64,000 nucleotides of DNA. It comes from Prorocentrum cordatum. Lineage: Eukaryota > Sar > Dinophyceae > Prorocentrales > Prorocentraceae. The DNA lies in assembly GCA_963575745.1 (NCBI GenBank), contig CAUYUJ010020695.1, positions 61,001 to 125,000 of the forward strand, in the 5' to 3' direction. Below the pieces are notes generated by a model that saw only the letters and a list, made by a program, of their open reading frames with translations, searched no databases and had not been told where the DNA came from. Every line of letters begins with the position of its first letter. Positions within the stretch are counted from its first letter, which is position 1. This document shows, one piece after another, positions 32,001 to 42,960 of the stretch. Position numbers and translations under genes: made by a program.

Positions 32001-33540
32001 TGATATCCACCCCCCCCTAGTCATCACCCCCCTCTTTTCCGCTCCCGAGTATCGACCCTGGGACCATCACCAATAGATCCGGGACAGCAAGCTCTCCCTG
32101 GGGAAGGGATCGGGACCCTGGGGCCGCCGACTGAAAATTCACATCGTCGGATGTCTGGAAACCTTGGTGGCACGGATTCCTCGGGTAGTCGCTGGCCCCC
32201 CTTCTCCTGGCGCGCGGAGCGCGACAGGAGGAGGAGGAGGAGGAGGAGGAGGGGGAGGATGGATGGATGGATGGATGAAATTTATATAGATATGCCATGT
32301 TGTGGTTTTCGTGACCTTGCCCAACATGCAGCGCTTGCCCAGCGCCGAGATCGGCGTGTAGACGAAACCGAGGACCGTGACGATGGAAGCGGGAACGTGG
32401 AGGGCATACGCCGTGAACACGACGGCCTGTGAGACCTGGCGGACGATGAACCAGCATGAGCAGATGTCGCCGCGTCGTTTGTTCTCGACGCGCCCAAATG
32501 AACGACGCCGACTCCACGGCAAACCCACGCGTACCTTGCGTCCCGCGCCCAAGTGGACGAAGCAGGCATCACGGCAAACCCCGCGGCGAGCCCTGCGCCC
32601 AAGGCGGCGTTTGCCCTAGTGACCGAGGCGCCCCCCCCCCACGTCGGAAAACCGCGCGTCGAAACAAACAGGGCGGCGGCATAGCCGGATTTGTGGACTC
32701 GATGGAGAAAATGTCGTACTGAATTTCCTTCGATTTCGACCTCTGGGGCGCATGATCGACCTTGGACCATCAAAAACGATACCAAGACGAATACCTACCG
32801 CCGGGCAAGGGTTGGGCACATGTCGGGAAACTTTCGGAGGCCCGCGCGGATGTCGTGGGTCGGCGCTAGACCCTTCTGACGCGCGGGACGCGCAAACAGC
32901 GGCGCTAGCGGCGTCTCCCGGTGTTGTCCAGCGCCAATTGAAGAGATCCGCGCTGACCTTCGAGAGTTGATGTTTGGTGCCGTCTTCTAAACTGTTATTC
33001 TTCTTTGAGGAAAAGGAGGAGGAGGAGGAGGAGGAGGAGGAGGACAAGGAGGAGGAGGAGGAGGAGGAGGAGGAGGACCGCGAACAGGACCCCGCAAGGG
33101 AAGAACTTCAGGATCCGCCCCGGGTGCCACGCCTTCCACAGCATTGCCGCGCCCTCCTGCCACAGGGTCGGCGTCATCGCCGTCGTCATCGTCAGGTGGT
33201 CATCATCGTCATCGTCATCATCGCAGCATTGCCGCGCCCTCCTGCCACAGGGTCGGCGTCATCGTCGTCGTCATCGTCAGGTGGTCATCATCGTCATCGT
33301 CATCATCGCAGCATTGCCGCGCCCTCCTGCCACAGGGTCATGCAGCTGGCGAGGCCCGCCCCGAGCACGAAGGTCATGAGGTTCATCGTGCCCATAACGA
33401 TGGGCGTCCTGCTGAGCGCGTACTGCTTCATGAGGCTCTCGACAGCGAAAACGAGGACGTACGCCAACGTCAGCGTGCGCGCCACGACCTTTTCCGTCTG
33501 CCGCTCGCACGACGTGGACGGGGACCCCGCCGCATCCTCG
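29096..33540 (-). CDS. nucleotide-sugar transporter-like protein NST2, exons 1-5
   Basis: Exons on the minus strand: 1, about 33,540-33,327 (RTLTLAYVLVFAVESLMKQY, then LMTFVLGAGLASCMTLWQ, two membrane spans); 2, 33,156-33,079 (GRILKFFPCGVLFA); 3, 32,435-32,316 (VSQAVVFTAYALHVPASIV then TPISALGKRCMLGK); 4, 30,540-30,355 (MWLQWVALTITTLASMTF and GLVCVIVSATLAAFGSLAM then EKFLK); 5, 29,296-29,096 (DSFYVQKVSLDVGSVLTSVV). All junctions join in phase 0. The order matches the NST/SLC35 fold: TM1-2, the P-x-SAL strand, W-x-x-LAL, the E-K-x-x-K loop, and HDSFxxxKVxLD shared with NST1. Donors are GA, GT, GT and GA for introns 1-4, then GT. Such carriers exchange nucleotide sugars for nucleotides across Golgi/ER membranes; the substrate cannot be told. 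The start codon is not located and exon 1's right edge is uncertain. Exons 6-7 are inferred at 10,752-9,829. Confidence 0.68.
29440..29880. repeat. ggacctgagg/ggacctaagg decamer minisatellite, split by a TIR element
   Basis: 10-bp units (ggacctaagg, ggacctgagg, gaggaccgga) run 29,479-29,578 and again 29,773-29,870. The 194-bp TIR element sits between them, so the element inserted into an existing decamer array. Confidence 0.85.
29579..29772. mobile_element. TIR element family A, copy 1 (NST2 intron 4)
   Basis: Terminal inverted repeats tcgggagcggaaaagagggg and its reverse complement. The interior shares aaatcatgac, ccatgtgcgcggcccagcgg, gaggcgccatgaaa and atggcccccgccatga with copies 2 and 3. 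About 194 bp with no coding capacity: a MITE. Flanks cctaa/cctga may be a decayed target duplication inside the decamer array. Confidence 0.85.
29920..30061. mobile_element. TIR element family B, copy in NST2 intron 4
   Basis: The left end ccttcggaggtccgcgga and right end (reverse complement ccttcggaggtgcgcgcgg) form imperfect TIRs of about 40 bp, including ttgggtcggcgctgg on the left. A related full copy lies at 47,951-48,110. Partial ends lie near 10,783, 32,141 and 32,828. Confidence 0.7.
31030..31194. repeat. dispersed repeat family D, copy 2 (NST2 intron 3)
   Basis: Matches 10,995-11,178 over most of its length: gggacacacaaataaata, catatttt(t)ccata, gggaatcgacga and attgtgtctgtgtgt. Same orientation as copy 1. 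Confidence 0.7.
31855..32048. mobile_element. TIR element family A, copy 2, with 12-bp target duplication (NST2 intron 3)
   Basis: 194 bp bounded by tcgggagcgg / ccgctcccga and flanked by identical 12-mers gtatcgaccctg (31,843-31,854 and 32,049-32,060). A related sequence without the element is at about 32,738-32,775 (gatttcgacctctggggcgc, then atgatcgacct, then tggaccatcaa), a paralogous empty site. A 9-12 bp duplication is typical of Mutator-like elements; that affiliation is inference. Confidence 0.9.
33139..33338. repeat. 85-bp tandem triplication that forms NST2 intron 1
   Basis: A 30-bp exon segment (plus strand cagcattgccgcgccctcct with ten more bases) occurs at 33,139-33,168, 33,224-33,253 and 33,309-33,338. 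The copies are separated by near-identical 55-bp gatgac-rich spacers, giving an exact 85-bp period. Removing two periods (170 nt, 33,326-33,157) restores the transporter frame exactly. See the finding. Confidence 0.95.
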
Positions 33541-33561
33541 GCGGAACAGAGAGGCGCCCAC

Positions 33562-33758
33562 ACCCGGGGGCGTCCAAGAGGGGGGCGTCCACGAGAGGGG
33601 GCGCAAGTCATGGCGGGCGGCGTGTGCGCGACCCTGGGGGGGGGGGGGACGTATTGAAATAAGAAAAGGCGCCATGAAGTCTGGGGAGATATCATGGCCC
33701 CCGCTTTGATATCCGCACACCTCTAGGCATCACCCCCTTCTTGGCCGCCCCCGAGACA
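33562..33758. mobile_element. TIR element family A, copy 3 (just upstream of NST2 exon 1)
   Basis: Diverged copy: ends ccgggggcgtccaagagggg and (reverse complement) tcgggggcggccaagaaggg. The interior shares aaatcatgac-like caagtcatgg, aggcgccatgaa and gatatcatggcccccgc. Flanking acac on both sides is a weak candidate duplication. It ends about 25 bp from the probable exon 1 acceptor. Confidence 0.75.
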
Positions 33759-33769
33759 CCGCTGCTCCC

Positions 33770-34780
33770 CGCAGACCTCTCCTGGGGCGCGCTCTGGCCA
33801 GAGCCCCGAGGCCGCCACGACGAGAGCCCTTCTGCATGGAAGCCCAGAGATGCGGAGGGCCCAAAGTTCCGACGACATGCTCTTGCTCCGTGCGCGGCCC
33901 CCTTCTCTGGGGGGCAGCCTTTCGCCCCCGTCACTGCTCCTCCTCCTCATCCTCGGACGGTTGATTGGCCGGGATTAAAATTTCGAAATCCGAAGGCGCA
34001 GCCCGTGCCAAAAAAACGGGCAATGCACAGTGCAGTAGGGAGACGACGACGACGACGAGATGACATCAGGGGTGAGCGCCCAACTCATCGGTGCCTGCCC
34101 ATTGAATCCCGCGAAATCAGCCCTTAGCTCGCGAGACATGCGCGGATCCAACGGCACATAAAATGGAGTGTATTCCGTTTGCTCATGCACGCGACTCTCA
34201 TCAGCACGCATCACTCGGTCTAATTATGGAAGAATTAGCTGCCGGCACCATGCACATCCTCGATGGACATGTCGTGGCCTCCGAGGTCCTCCTCCTCCCC
34301 TCGGCAGTCCCCCCCTCCGAGGTCTGGCGGGCATACCCAGGATCACGCCTGGCGCGGTTCGGCACGCGCCCTAGCAGCTCCTTCAGGGCAGTGCACCTAT
34401 GGGCCATCAAGTACGCAGGCTCAATGCTTGGGGCCCCGAGCATACACTGATCAATCCGAAGAACTTCTGCCTGACTGCCACCAACGCGAGCAAGATGCTG
34501 TACTTCTTCCAACTTCCATATACACGGTGCATCTGACAAGTGTTCAGGGGGGCAGGGCGTTCAATAATCATCGGGGTCCCCGCCAAGAAGGCCATGTAGG
34601 CTAACAATAAAGCATATCGCAACAGTATGTTGCCCACCAGCAGCGGTAACAACTCACTAATATTCAGAATATTCCCCCGAGGTCGCGCTGCGCCTCGCAG
34701 CGGTCTCGGAGGATCCTGCGTTCCTGGCGCAGTTCTGCATCAGTCTGCGGGCCATGTCTCGCGCGGCGGCCCTTCTAAAA
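33770..34780. other. mostly unrecognised; possible degraded retroelement piece at 34,200-34,540 (minus)
   Basis: The minus frame 34,539-34,201 has IDQCMLGAPSIEPAYLMAHR, which I weakly associate with the segment following SPPC-type domains in dinoflagellate retroelements (memory only). The rest shows no supported gene. Confidence 0.3.
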
Positions 34781-34781
34781 T

Positions 34782-36290
34782 TCAGGTCGCTCTTCCTGCG
34801 GCGAGCAGGCGCATCCATGTGGCCACGGCGCCCCCGTTCGCCAAATCCCCCACTTCTGCATCGTGCATGATATCAACGCTTGAAATAAAATCCGGATACC
34901 TTTCCCCCATGAGTTGCCCTAGATGATCCTGCACACCCTCTTTCCCTCCGCATCCCTGAGAACAGATGCAGGGAAAACGTTCCTGCCCTTGGGCTTCCTT
35001 CGGCGCTGCGTCTTTTGCCCCTGAGGGCATCTCTTTCTCCTCGTGCATTTGCGTTGCTGTACTGCTGCGCGTAGATGGGTCTACTCCTCTGCTTCAGTGA
35101 ACCAACTGGGATTGGCTATCTCACCCCATGACTGCTTGCACTTGGCACTGCCCATGACACGTTTTCAACGGCCAGCCTGACGAGCGAAATTCCTCCACGC
35201 AGATTTGGCACCGCGTGCCAGAAAAGCAAATCCTGCACGTTCACGCCTCGATGGAAAGCTAAAACCTCGGCGTGAAATTCGAAATCGTAGCATGCGCAAT
35301 TCTGTTTTTGAGATTCATCCTGCAGCTTTGCTTCTTGTAGACCTGCCTCTGCACTGATCTCATCTATCCCTTGCCGAAAAAGCCCCAATCCCTGCTGATC
35401 CCCCCGGAAGTTCAAGTCTCTCGCAGCTGCAGGACGCAGCCCGGTCTGAAATCACCTGGAGCAATCTCGAGCGAACCCCGTCCATGCGTGAATACTTCCA
35501 TCAGATGCAGTGCCCACTTCGAGCGTTAATTCCTGCAGCCAGCGAACGTCGTTAAAAAGTATATCCGTCCACTTCCCTGTCACTCCGATGAGGGCGCCGA
35601 GCGCGTGCCTGGGCGCTGGCGGCCCACGCCTGAGCAATCTTGGAAAAATACCTCAGCCGCGCAATCTTGAGCGCGACATCTGCCGGCAGCCTTCTCGCCC
35701 GATGCAACGCGGCCGCCTGGGGGGCTTGTTCCCCCCCCCTGACTTCAAAGGCCCAATTCGCGTAGATGCTCGAAAGGCAAAAACGCGAGCGCGAGCAAAC
35801 TCCACATCTCCGGCATTGGACTGTCTTGCCCAGGCCCACGCGTCGAACCGCAACTTGGGCCCTGCACGGGCTTCGGCGGACCTGCGTTCTGTTTTCAAGC
35901 AAAGGGCCACGCGGGTGACAGAGAACCGTTGAGAGACCCCGAGCAGAGCTAGCGCGCGTCGTTATCTCCGGGCCCATCTCAAAGTTGCCATTTAACAACG
36001 AGCCAAGGCAAACTTGCTGTCGAACAACAGTCACGCGCGAGCCATGATGAGGAACCTCGAGGCCTCGCCGCGCCCAACCCCCGACTCGGTCAGCAACGCT
36101 TTGCGCGCCTGTGCCCGCGAGAAAGAACATGAGCACTGTCTTGTCAAGACTCATGTTTAGCCAATGTCTAGCAATCACGCCGCGCACAGCGGCCACCCCC
36201 TGCGCGGCTTCCGCTGCGGCCGCAGCCCCAAACGCCCCTTGACCGCCGCAAATTGCAGTCAGGTCATCCACGTAAAAGCACGAGGAGTCA
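34782..36290 (-). pseudogene. 5'-truncated LINE reverse transcriptase fragment
   Basis: The fragment opens at FYVDDLTAI near 36,285-36,260, the catalytic YxDD box, then HWLNMSLDKTVLMFF (the LN-x-x-KT region), then QQVCLGSLLNGNF (the LG motif). The thumb-like region continues to PADVALKIARLRYFSKIAQAW near 35,640. Beyond that the frame is broken, but pieces such as FPCICSQGCGGKEGVQDHLG (35,000-34,940), a zinc-finger-like end, are recognisable. N-terminal RT motifs are absent: the sequence to the right (36,300-36,900) is GC-rich with a ggtcggtcggtcggt run. A dead copy. Confidence 0.7.
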
Positions 36291-36927
36291 CCGTGGTCAC
36301 CATCCGCCCCCCCCCCCGAGAGGACGCGGCAACGCGGCGCGGGTGGCAGCGAGATGCCGCGACAGATTCGTCGCCCCCCCTCGGAAAGGGGGAGGGCGAC
36401 GAGGGCGATTCGAGCGCGGGCTTGCCGGCAACCGACGGCGCTGCGACCGCTCGCTGGGGCCGCGGCCCGCGGCGGATTGAGCGCCCGGAGCGCGCGCGCG
36501 CGGGGGGGCCCCGGGAAACGTGCATGGAGGGGGCTGGGGGATGGATCCCCCTCCCCCCCCCCTCCTCATCGCTCTTCCTTTCTCGGCCCCGCCCCGCGTC
36601 GCGCCTCCGTCATCCGTCGGAACCGGGCGCTTCAGGGAGGGCTCGGGGTGTCATCGCTGGGCCTGGGGCGTCGTGGTTGGGGCGCTTTGGTTTGCGTCGG
36701 TCGGTCGGTCGGTCCGCGCGCCGGCCCCGCGGCCGGGCCGGCCCCTTCGAGGGCAGACGGGGCAGCGCGCCGAAAGGCGCGCGCACGGTGAGACAACATG
36801 AGCCAATAATGAAAAACAGAGGAGTGCGCCAAGACGTCAGTCATAACATACGTTGCATATCGGCGTGGCCTAACGCCACTCAGAAGACGACGAGCATTGA
36901 TGGGCGTACATATCACCAACTCAAACG

Positions 36928-38217
36928 TTACTTGCAAAAAGAACCGCTCCATCTCAACGACGGCCTGTCAACTGATCTCCAGGGCGTCGCACCAGAACCG
37001 CGGCTTCCAAGCGAGAAGCATTTTGCTCCGCTTGTTCTCGTCGTCGAGGTGCTCGAACCAGCGTCTGTCTCTCTGATCTTGTCGCGGCGCGCCCACTCGA
37101 TAGTCTGCGCGCGCCTCGCCGCGGCATCCATGCGCGCCGAGTTGCCGATGTCGAGCTGGTCGCACTGGCCCGCCAGCTCGACGATGCGGGGCAGGGCCTC
37201 GTGCTCTGCGACGCCCCACTGCTCGGGCTTCAAAGAGCAGGCACCGCGAAACATCGAGCGGCGATCTAGAGGCGCATGCCACCGATGAAGGAACGACAAA
37301 TACCGACTCATGCTCCTTGGCCCGTTCAAGGGGACATCCTCGAACTCCTCCTGCGCGCAATTGTCAGCGACATCCCCCCAGTCTCGCATGCGCCCGCCAG
37401 GGTCGTGCTTCGCGGGGCGAGTGCGGACGTCGGGCTGGGGCTTCGGGACCTCGGCTCTACCTCGCGGGGCAAGCCTAGCCATGGAATCCAGCGCCTCTTC
37501 GTCGCTGAACTCCACAAACACCCCGCCCTCGCCGATCGGAGCATAGACGCCCCTGACGCCCATGGACACGGTCACAGGCGTCACCGCGAGACCGAGGCCA
37601 AGGCCCAGGGCGCTGTTTACCTCCGCCACCCTCCAGACTCCAGCAGGTGGCGTCTCGGCCCCTCGAACGACCGCCCCGTCGGCGCCCCCCGAGGATGCGC
37701 CAGCGCCCCCGGCATCGCCGAGCCGAATGCTCGGCTGCGCGAAAGCCGCTCCAAGGAGGGCCTCGGCTGCGGCGCGCCGGCCTCGGATGCGGCCCACGGC
37801 GGGGCAGTCGGCGGGCGTCGCCCCGTCGGCCCGGGCGGTCTCCGCGGCCAGGGCGGCCGCGCGAGCGAACAACTTCGCGAGGAGGTCGTCGCCCAACTCG
37901 CCCGCGGGGAACGAATGGACGGCATCGGCAAAACCGCGTGACAGTCGACCATCAGCAGCTGGGCGACCCACTCCACGGGGCCGTCTGCGGGGTGGCCGCC
38001 TTGCACGCTCTCGACGCGCTGGCCTCCGTCGGGCGTCGAAACGACCCAGTCCACCACTCCAGTCGCCCGGGGCAGCGGCGGCCAGCGCAGCGCGCGCCCG
38101 TGCGAGCGCGCCCCCCGCCCGCGCACAGCGAGCAGGCGGCCCCGCTGCGCCAGCAGTTCGCCGCCAGGAGCACCGCAACCCAGATCGGGAGGCACGCCCT
38201 CCAGGCGTTCGGCCCAC
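36928..38217 (-). pseudogene. gag-like upstream ORF of a dinoflagellate retroelement
   Basis: One long minus frame with an Ala/Arg-rich N-terminus, then VNSALGLGLGLAVTPVTVSM, GVFVEFSDEEALDSMARL, NGPRSMSRYLSFLHRWHAP, QWGVAEHEALPRIVELAG and QCDQLDIGNSARMDAAARRA. The pattern GPRSM-x-x-Y ... W-x-V-x-EH ... DQLxxxxxA is one I recall from a widespread dinoflagellate retroelement ORF that precedes the polymerase. No polymerase follows in frame. The function in the element is unknown to me; RNA binding or capsid is a guess. Confidence 0.5.
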
Positions 38218-38322
38218 CCGCGCCCTCGCGGGCCGACGAGGGGCACGGCGGCGCGGCCTCCTCGCGCGCCGTCGCCTGCGGAGGCGGGCACGAGGGGGGC
38301 GAGCAGGTCGCCCGGGGGCAGC

Positions 38323-40552
38323 TCAGCGGCTGCGGCGAGGAGCAGGTGGGCGCCACCTGCAGGCAACTGAGGGCCGGCGCAGTGCACGCCAGCGGCGGCG
38401 GGCAGGCCGCGGGCGGCGGGCAGCCTGGGCAGCGCCCCAGCCAGGCGCCGCCGAGGCTGGCCGCCCCAAGCATGGCCGCCTGCGCCACCTGTCCAACCAC
38501 CATGCACCACACTCTGAAGAAGCCCCGCGGGCTGGGCTCGCGGGCAAAAAGGCTTGAACAATGATTGCCGCATGCAGTAGACGGACACCAGGCGGGGTGC
38601 ATATACAAACTCGCGTGGAACACTGCGATGCCCATCTGCTTCGCCCCCGCTCATCCCTGCTCCCCTGCAACACTGGGATGTGCACCTCGTGCTCTTGAAA
38701 GTGTGCAGCCGCGGCATTCGACCTAGCAGTCGCCCTCTTGGCTTGGCACCCAATTTCTGCTCTGTTCTGAAGAACTGAGGGTTGAACTGTGCCAATCTGA
38801 ACTTGGCGCAACAAATCCTTCTGCATTGGCTTGGCCGACGCACTGGCAATGCCATGCACCTGTGACCCTGAGCAGAATGCTAACTCATGCTTGGCGCTAA
38901 CAATGGCACAGCCAGCTGTGCCTAAAACATACCTTGCTTGACAGGAAAGGCATGAAAAGCATGCCTGTCTCTCCCCCCCATCCCTGACGAATCCCACATC
39001 ACCATCTCATGGTGCCGCAGACTGGCAGAGAGCTGCTCCTGCAATGCTGTGGGCATCGGTCCTTGTTCTAGTGCTGTGACTTTTGCACATTGCCTAATGG
39101 CGTTAATGGCGCGTTCCAAGGATGACCCACGTGCGAATCTTGCTGCGGCAGCTGTGCATAATGGAACTCCCTCCGGACACAGATCCAGAGGCCCATCAGC
39201 AACCTTGCCAGTGCCAGATCTCGCGAGGGCAACAACTCTACCTCGGCCGTGCGGACGGTCACTTTAGAAGCACTTGCAGTGGTAATCCTACCCTGCGGCC
39301 CTGTGACCAGGATCCAACCTGCTGCCCACATGCATGCTACAAGCTCCGCCGTCGCGTCTGCTGCGCTGCCTGGGCCTTGAAGCATATCTAACGATCTCTG
39401 TCGCACCGACCACAGCGCGCCCTGGAGCGCGCACCCCGGCCAATCCCCCCCCCCCCCCACCCCCTGCAACAGCGCAAGCCCAGATTGCCTGAGCAGTGCG
39501 CTGAAAACGCGGCCCGTTCGTGCAAGTCCATGCGGCTGTCATCTCGCAAGCTCTATGCGGGCGCATCTCGAGTACCCGCATTGCTGGATCTACAATGTCT
39601 GGGATGTCATACAACATCTCCAGATCCCAGATGGACCCATTCTGCTCGGCACGTCGAATAGCACCCAAGACGGAGTGCGCGCGCTGGAAACACGCATGCA
39701 CCTCAACCACATCGCGCTGCATCAGATTGCTCGGCTCAGACCCTAGACACATGGGAGCCAGAACAGGGGGGTGACCTGCAGGAGTCCTGAAAGGGGCGGG
39801 ATCGATCCCGACGTCAAAACACTCGCCCCCAATTGATCTCATTTCACCGACTTGTACATCCGCCCTCACGCCATTTGGCCTCTGTGGGCCTTCAGCATGG
39901 GCATAGTGAATGGCACCGCCTGGTGTAACTTAATTAATTTGCGTCGTCTGCGTGACATTGCTTTAATGTCGTGCACAAGCACGCTCATTACACCTGCAGT
40001 ACGACTGCAGCGCCTATCCATGCTGTAAAAAACGCAACTCTTCAGAAGAATGACGCAAGGACGTGGCAGCGTGCCCGTTTTGCCATCTGATCTCTGCCAC
40101 CCTACAATTACCTGGCCCAAATGTGCACGCACGTGCGTTGCTGCGCGCGCGCGTCGTGATCGTGTCTCCGCCACTCATCACTGCTGCACTTTCCAATCGC
40201 ATGGCCTCGGGTCAGCGGCAGATCGGGGGCCCCGCGGCCCGCGGGGATCCGCGCGCCAAACGCGCGCGGCAAGAGCCCGCCACTTCCCCCCGCCTCGCCC
40301 CCCCCCCCCCCATCCACCCCTGCAGCGCGTCGTCTCCGCCTGCTGCGACCTGAAATGTCCCCATATCATTGTCAGCAATTCCAAGTGATCTGATGGTTGG
40401 CAACGTTTCTTTGCTCGACGTATCCACCAGCGTGACATCGCGAGCGCGAGGCCAACTTCATGTTGAAACCGGCCCAGTGAAGTAAGGTTTGGCACGTGCG
40501 CGGATGTTGATATTGGCTTGTTTACGGGGCGGGCACCTGCAGGGGTGCCCAC
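38323..40552 (-). pseudogene. degraded coding region, possibly a LINE ORF2 3' portion
   Basis: Protein-like minus segments in shifting frames: LTSLGRFQHEVGLALAMSRW (about 40,490), KAMSRRRRKLIKLHQAVPF (39,960), SIWDLEMLYDIPDIVDPAMR (39,640), AELVACMWAAGWILVTGPQG (39,340), MERAINAIRQCAKVTALEQG (39,119) and VHIPVLQG (38,680). The AAGW-x-x-x-x-x-x-G pattern resembles the post-RT region of dinoflagellate LINEs as I remember it. No catalytic motif is visible, so this is tentative. Confidence 0.35.
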
Positions 40553-40559
40553 TTCTGGG

Positions 40560-42480
40560 GCGGGGGAAACGCGATCGAGCCACGCAGTTTTTCATTGCGC
40601 CCCGCGGCCTCGCGACATTTCAGGCAGGCGCGCGAGCGCGTGGGATCATCGATGCACGGGCGACCACGCAACAGCTGGAGCAATGCAAAATCCAGTTGCG
40701 CCGCCGCCGGCGCTGAGCAGGAGCGCGGGCGCGGCGCGACGATTGTTTTCTGTAGTCAGAGCGACCTGTTCCCAAGCCACTTTACGCGACGGCGCGGGCG
40801 CCCGCGAGAGCGACGTCGCGCCGTGAGCACCGGACACTCACGCGCGCCATTTCATCCGCGAGCAGCGAAGAAAGGGCAACGGAGGGAGAGAGGCAAGGGG
40901 GGGGGGGCCCGCGGGAGGCAAACAAAGAGGGGAGGGGGGGGCGATGAGGGGGGGGGGGGGGGCGAGCCACGGGAGATAAGGAAGGGGAGGAGCAGCGGCA
41001 GCTAGATTGGACATGGAGGGCCGTCACTGGCGAGCCCCGTCAGCCCTCTGGGCATTGGTGGTCTCGCGGGCTCGATATTCGAGTCCCTGTCTGCCCTTCC
41101 GGGAATTGGGTTGCCCCGCCTCGCATCCCTCTGGTGGAGTCTGGGCCATGATCTCGCGAAGTGTTGGGGGCGGCGCAATCATGGGCCCAGATGGGCCCAA
41201 ATATAACCTCGAGATCTGATCGACGTCGCCCAGCGTGGTTCAAAATAATTTCCAACGCGTTCCCAAGAGACCCCGATGCCACCGCGCGACAGCTCCAAAT
41301 GGCCACGGAATACCGCCAGGACACCACCGAGAGGCCCCAACCATCTCCAACCCGAAATCGAGCCACCGACGACGACCTCCTCGCCTCATTCGTTTCCGCA
41401 TAACACGCGGAACCCAAGCGCGGCGCTGACATTGCCCAAGAAGGCCTTAGGAAAGGGCCGCCGGGGGGGCCCGCGCGGCCCCGGGGGCGCCAAATAACGC
41501 CCCAGGCGCCACGAGAGGGCCCCAGGAGACAACGCGCTGGCAACGCCCCCCTGCCACGGGGGCATCGCGGCGCGAACCCCTGCCCGCGCCCCCCCCTGCG
41601 TCGCCGCCGCTCGTTCATTGCCCCTGCCCCCCCTTATTTTCCGTCGCTTCCCCCCTCCGCGTCAAAGCGCCCCGCGTCGTTCGCGCCCCCCCCCCCCCCC
41701 CTGCCTCCCTCTACTTTCCATCTCGACCGCCGCCCCTTCTCTTCGCCCCCCCCCTCCGCCCCCCTCGCCCAGTTCACCCTTCCCCCGCCTGCTCCCAGGC
41801 CGGGGAGGGGCGGGGACCTGGCCCCAGAAACCCGCCGGCCATGGCGAACTGTAGAAGGCGACCGCCCTGAACGGCGACCGCCGCCGCCCCTGGCCTCGCC
41901 CGCGCCTGCGCCAGGGCGCGCCCCCGTGGCGCAGCCTTACTTCTACGCGCGCAAAGAGAATCTGCGGAAGACAAACACAGACGGGGAGCTCTGCTCACAC
42001 GCATCACATGGGGAACTGCGCAGACGAAGGGGGTGAACTTCTACGCGCCCATCGACGACGTGCATCTGCGACATGGGGTTGGGGCGACGTGGCGGGGCAA
42101 TGCGTGCGCGTGCGCTACAGTGGTAGGTTGGCCCGCGGGCAGACCGTGGCGCGCCTCGGCGGGTGGCGGCAGCGGCTGGCAGGAGGAGCCCGAAGGGTCT
42201 CGCCGTCGCGCAACGGCCACTCTCGCCCCGACAAGGCCCAACCTCGCGGCCATCACCAAAAACAAAACCCGATACCTGAAACGCCAGAACCACCTGGAGT
42301 GACGCGAACTCATCGTTCCGCGACACCCCCGACCCCTGTCGGAATTGTCAAGCGAACGCGGGTTCCTCACAACAGCCGCCACCCACCGAATGTAAATGTT
42401 GCGACGACTTCCAGGAGGGGCCCGGATGGGGCCGGAAAGCGCACCAAAATGACGCGCGTCTGACACGGCCGCCTCTGGCG
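40560..42480. other. GC-rich, homopolymer-containing sequence without a supported gene
   Basis: Holds G and C homopolymers (40,900-40,965, 41,680-41,700), purine-rich stretches (40,860-41,000) and pyrimidine-rich stretches (41,600-41,790). Open frames exist on both strands but show only composition bias. Confidence 0.5.
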
Positions 42481-42960
42481 ATCCATGCTGGCTGATTATC
42501 GGGGTTGTCTCGGGGCCCTCTCGAGGCCCCCAAAAACTAACCCAGGAATTCCAACGCGGCCCCAGGAGGACCCCGTGGGGGGGGCTCGAGAGCTGGCCGG
42601 CGGGGATCAGCTGAAATGGCCGTTGCAGATGCTCCAGTCTAATTTTTGGACCCGTCTCGGAGCCATCTCGCGGCCCCCAGAAACCGAATCGGGAATGTCC
42701 GAATCGCTCCGAAGGCGCCCTGGGAGGGGCCCCAGCGGGCCCCGCGAGCGAACTGGCAAAAGAAACATGTAAAACGGCCGTTTCAGATGCTCCATTGCGG
42801 TTGGTTCTCGGCGCCGCCCGTGGATCTTTTTGAGCCCCCTCGCGACCTTCTCGAGACCTCGAAACCGTTGAGAAATTCTCCGGGCGGGCCCGAGGGCGAG
42901 CTGAAGCGGAACAACTGAAACGGCCATTTCGAATGCGGCCGCGCGTCGCGGATTTTTGCC
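42480..42960. repeat. three diverged units of about 150 bp
   Basis: ctgaaatggccgttgcagatgctcc (42,609), aaaacggccgtttcagatgctcc (42,771) and tgaaacggccatttcgaatg (42,916) recur at 145-160 bp spacing. Each is preceded by a gaggcccc/cagaaaccg/gacctcgaaaccg block and a ggcgcccctggg-type block. No coding seen. Confidence 0.65.
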
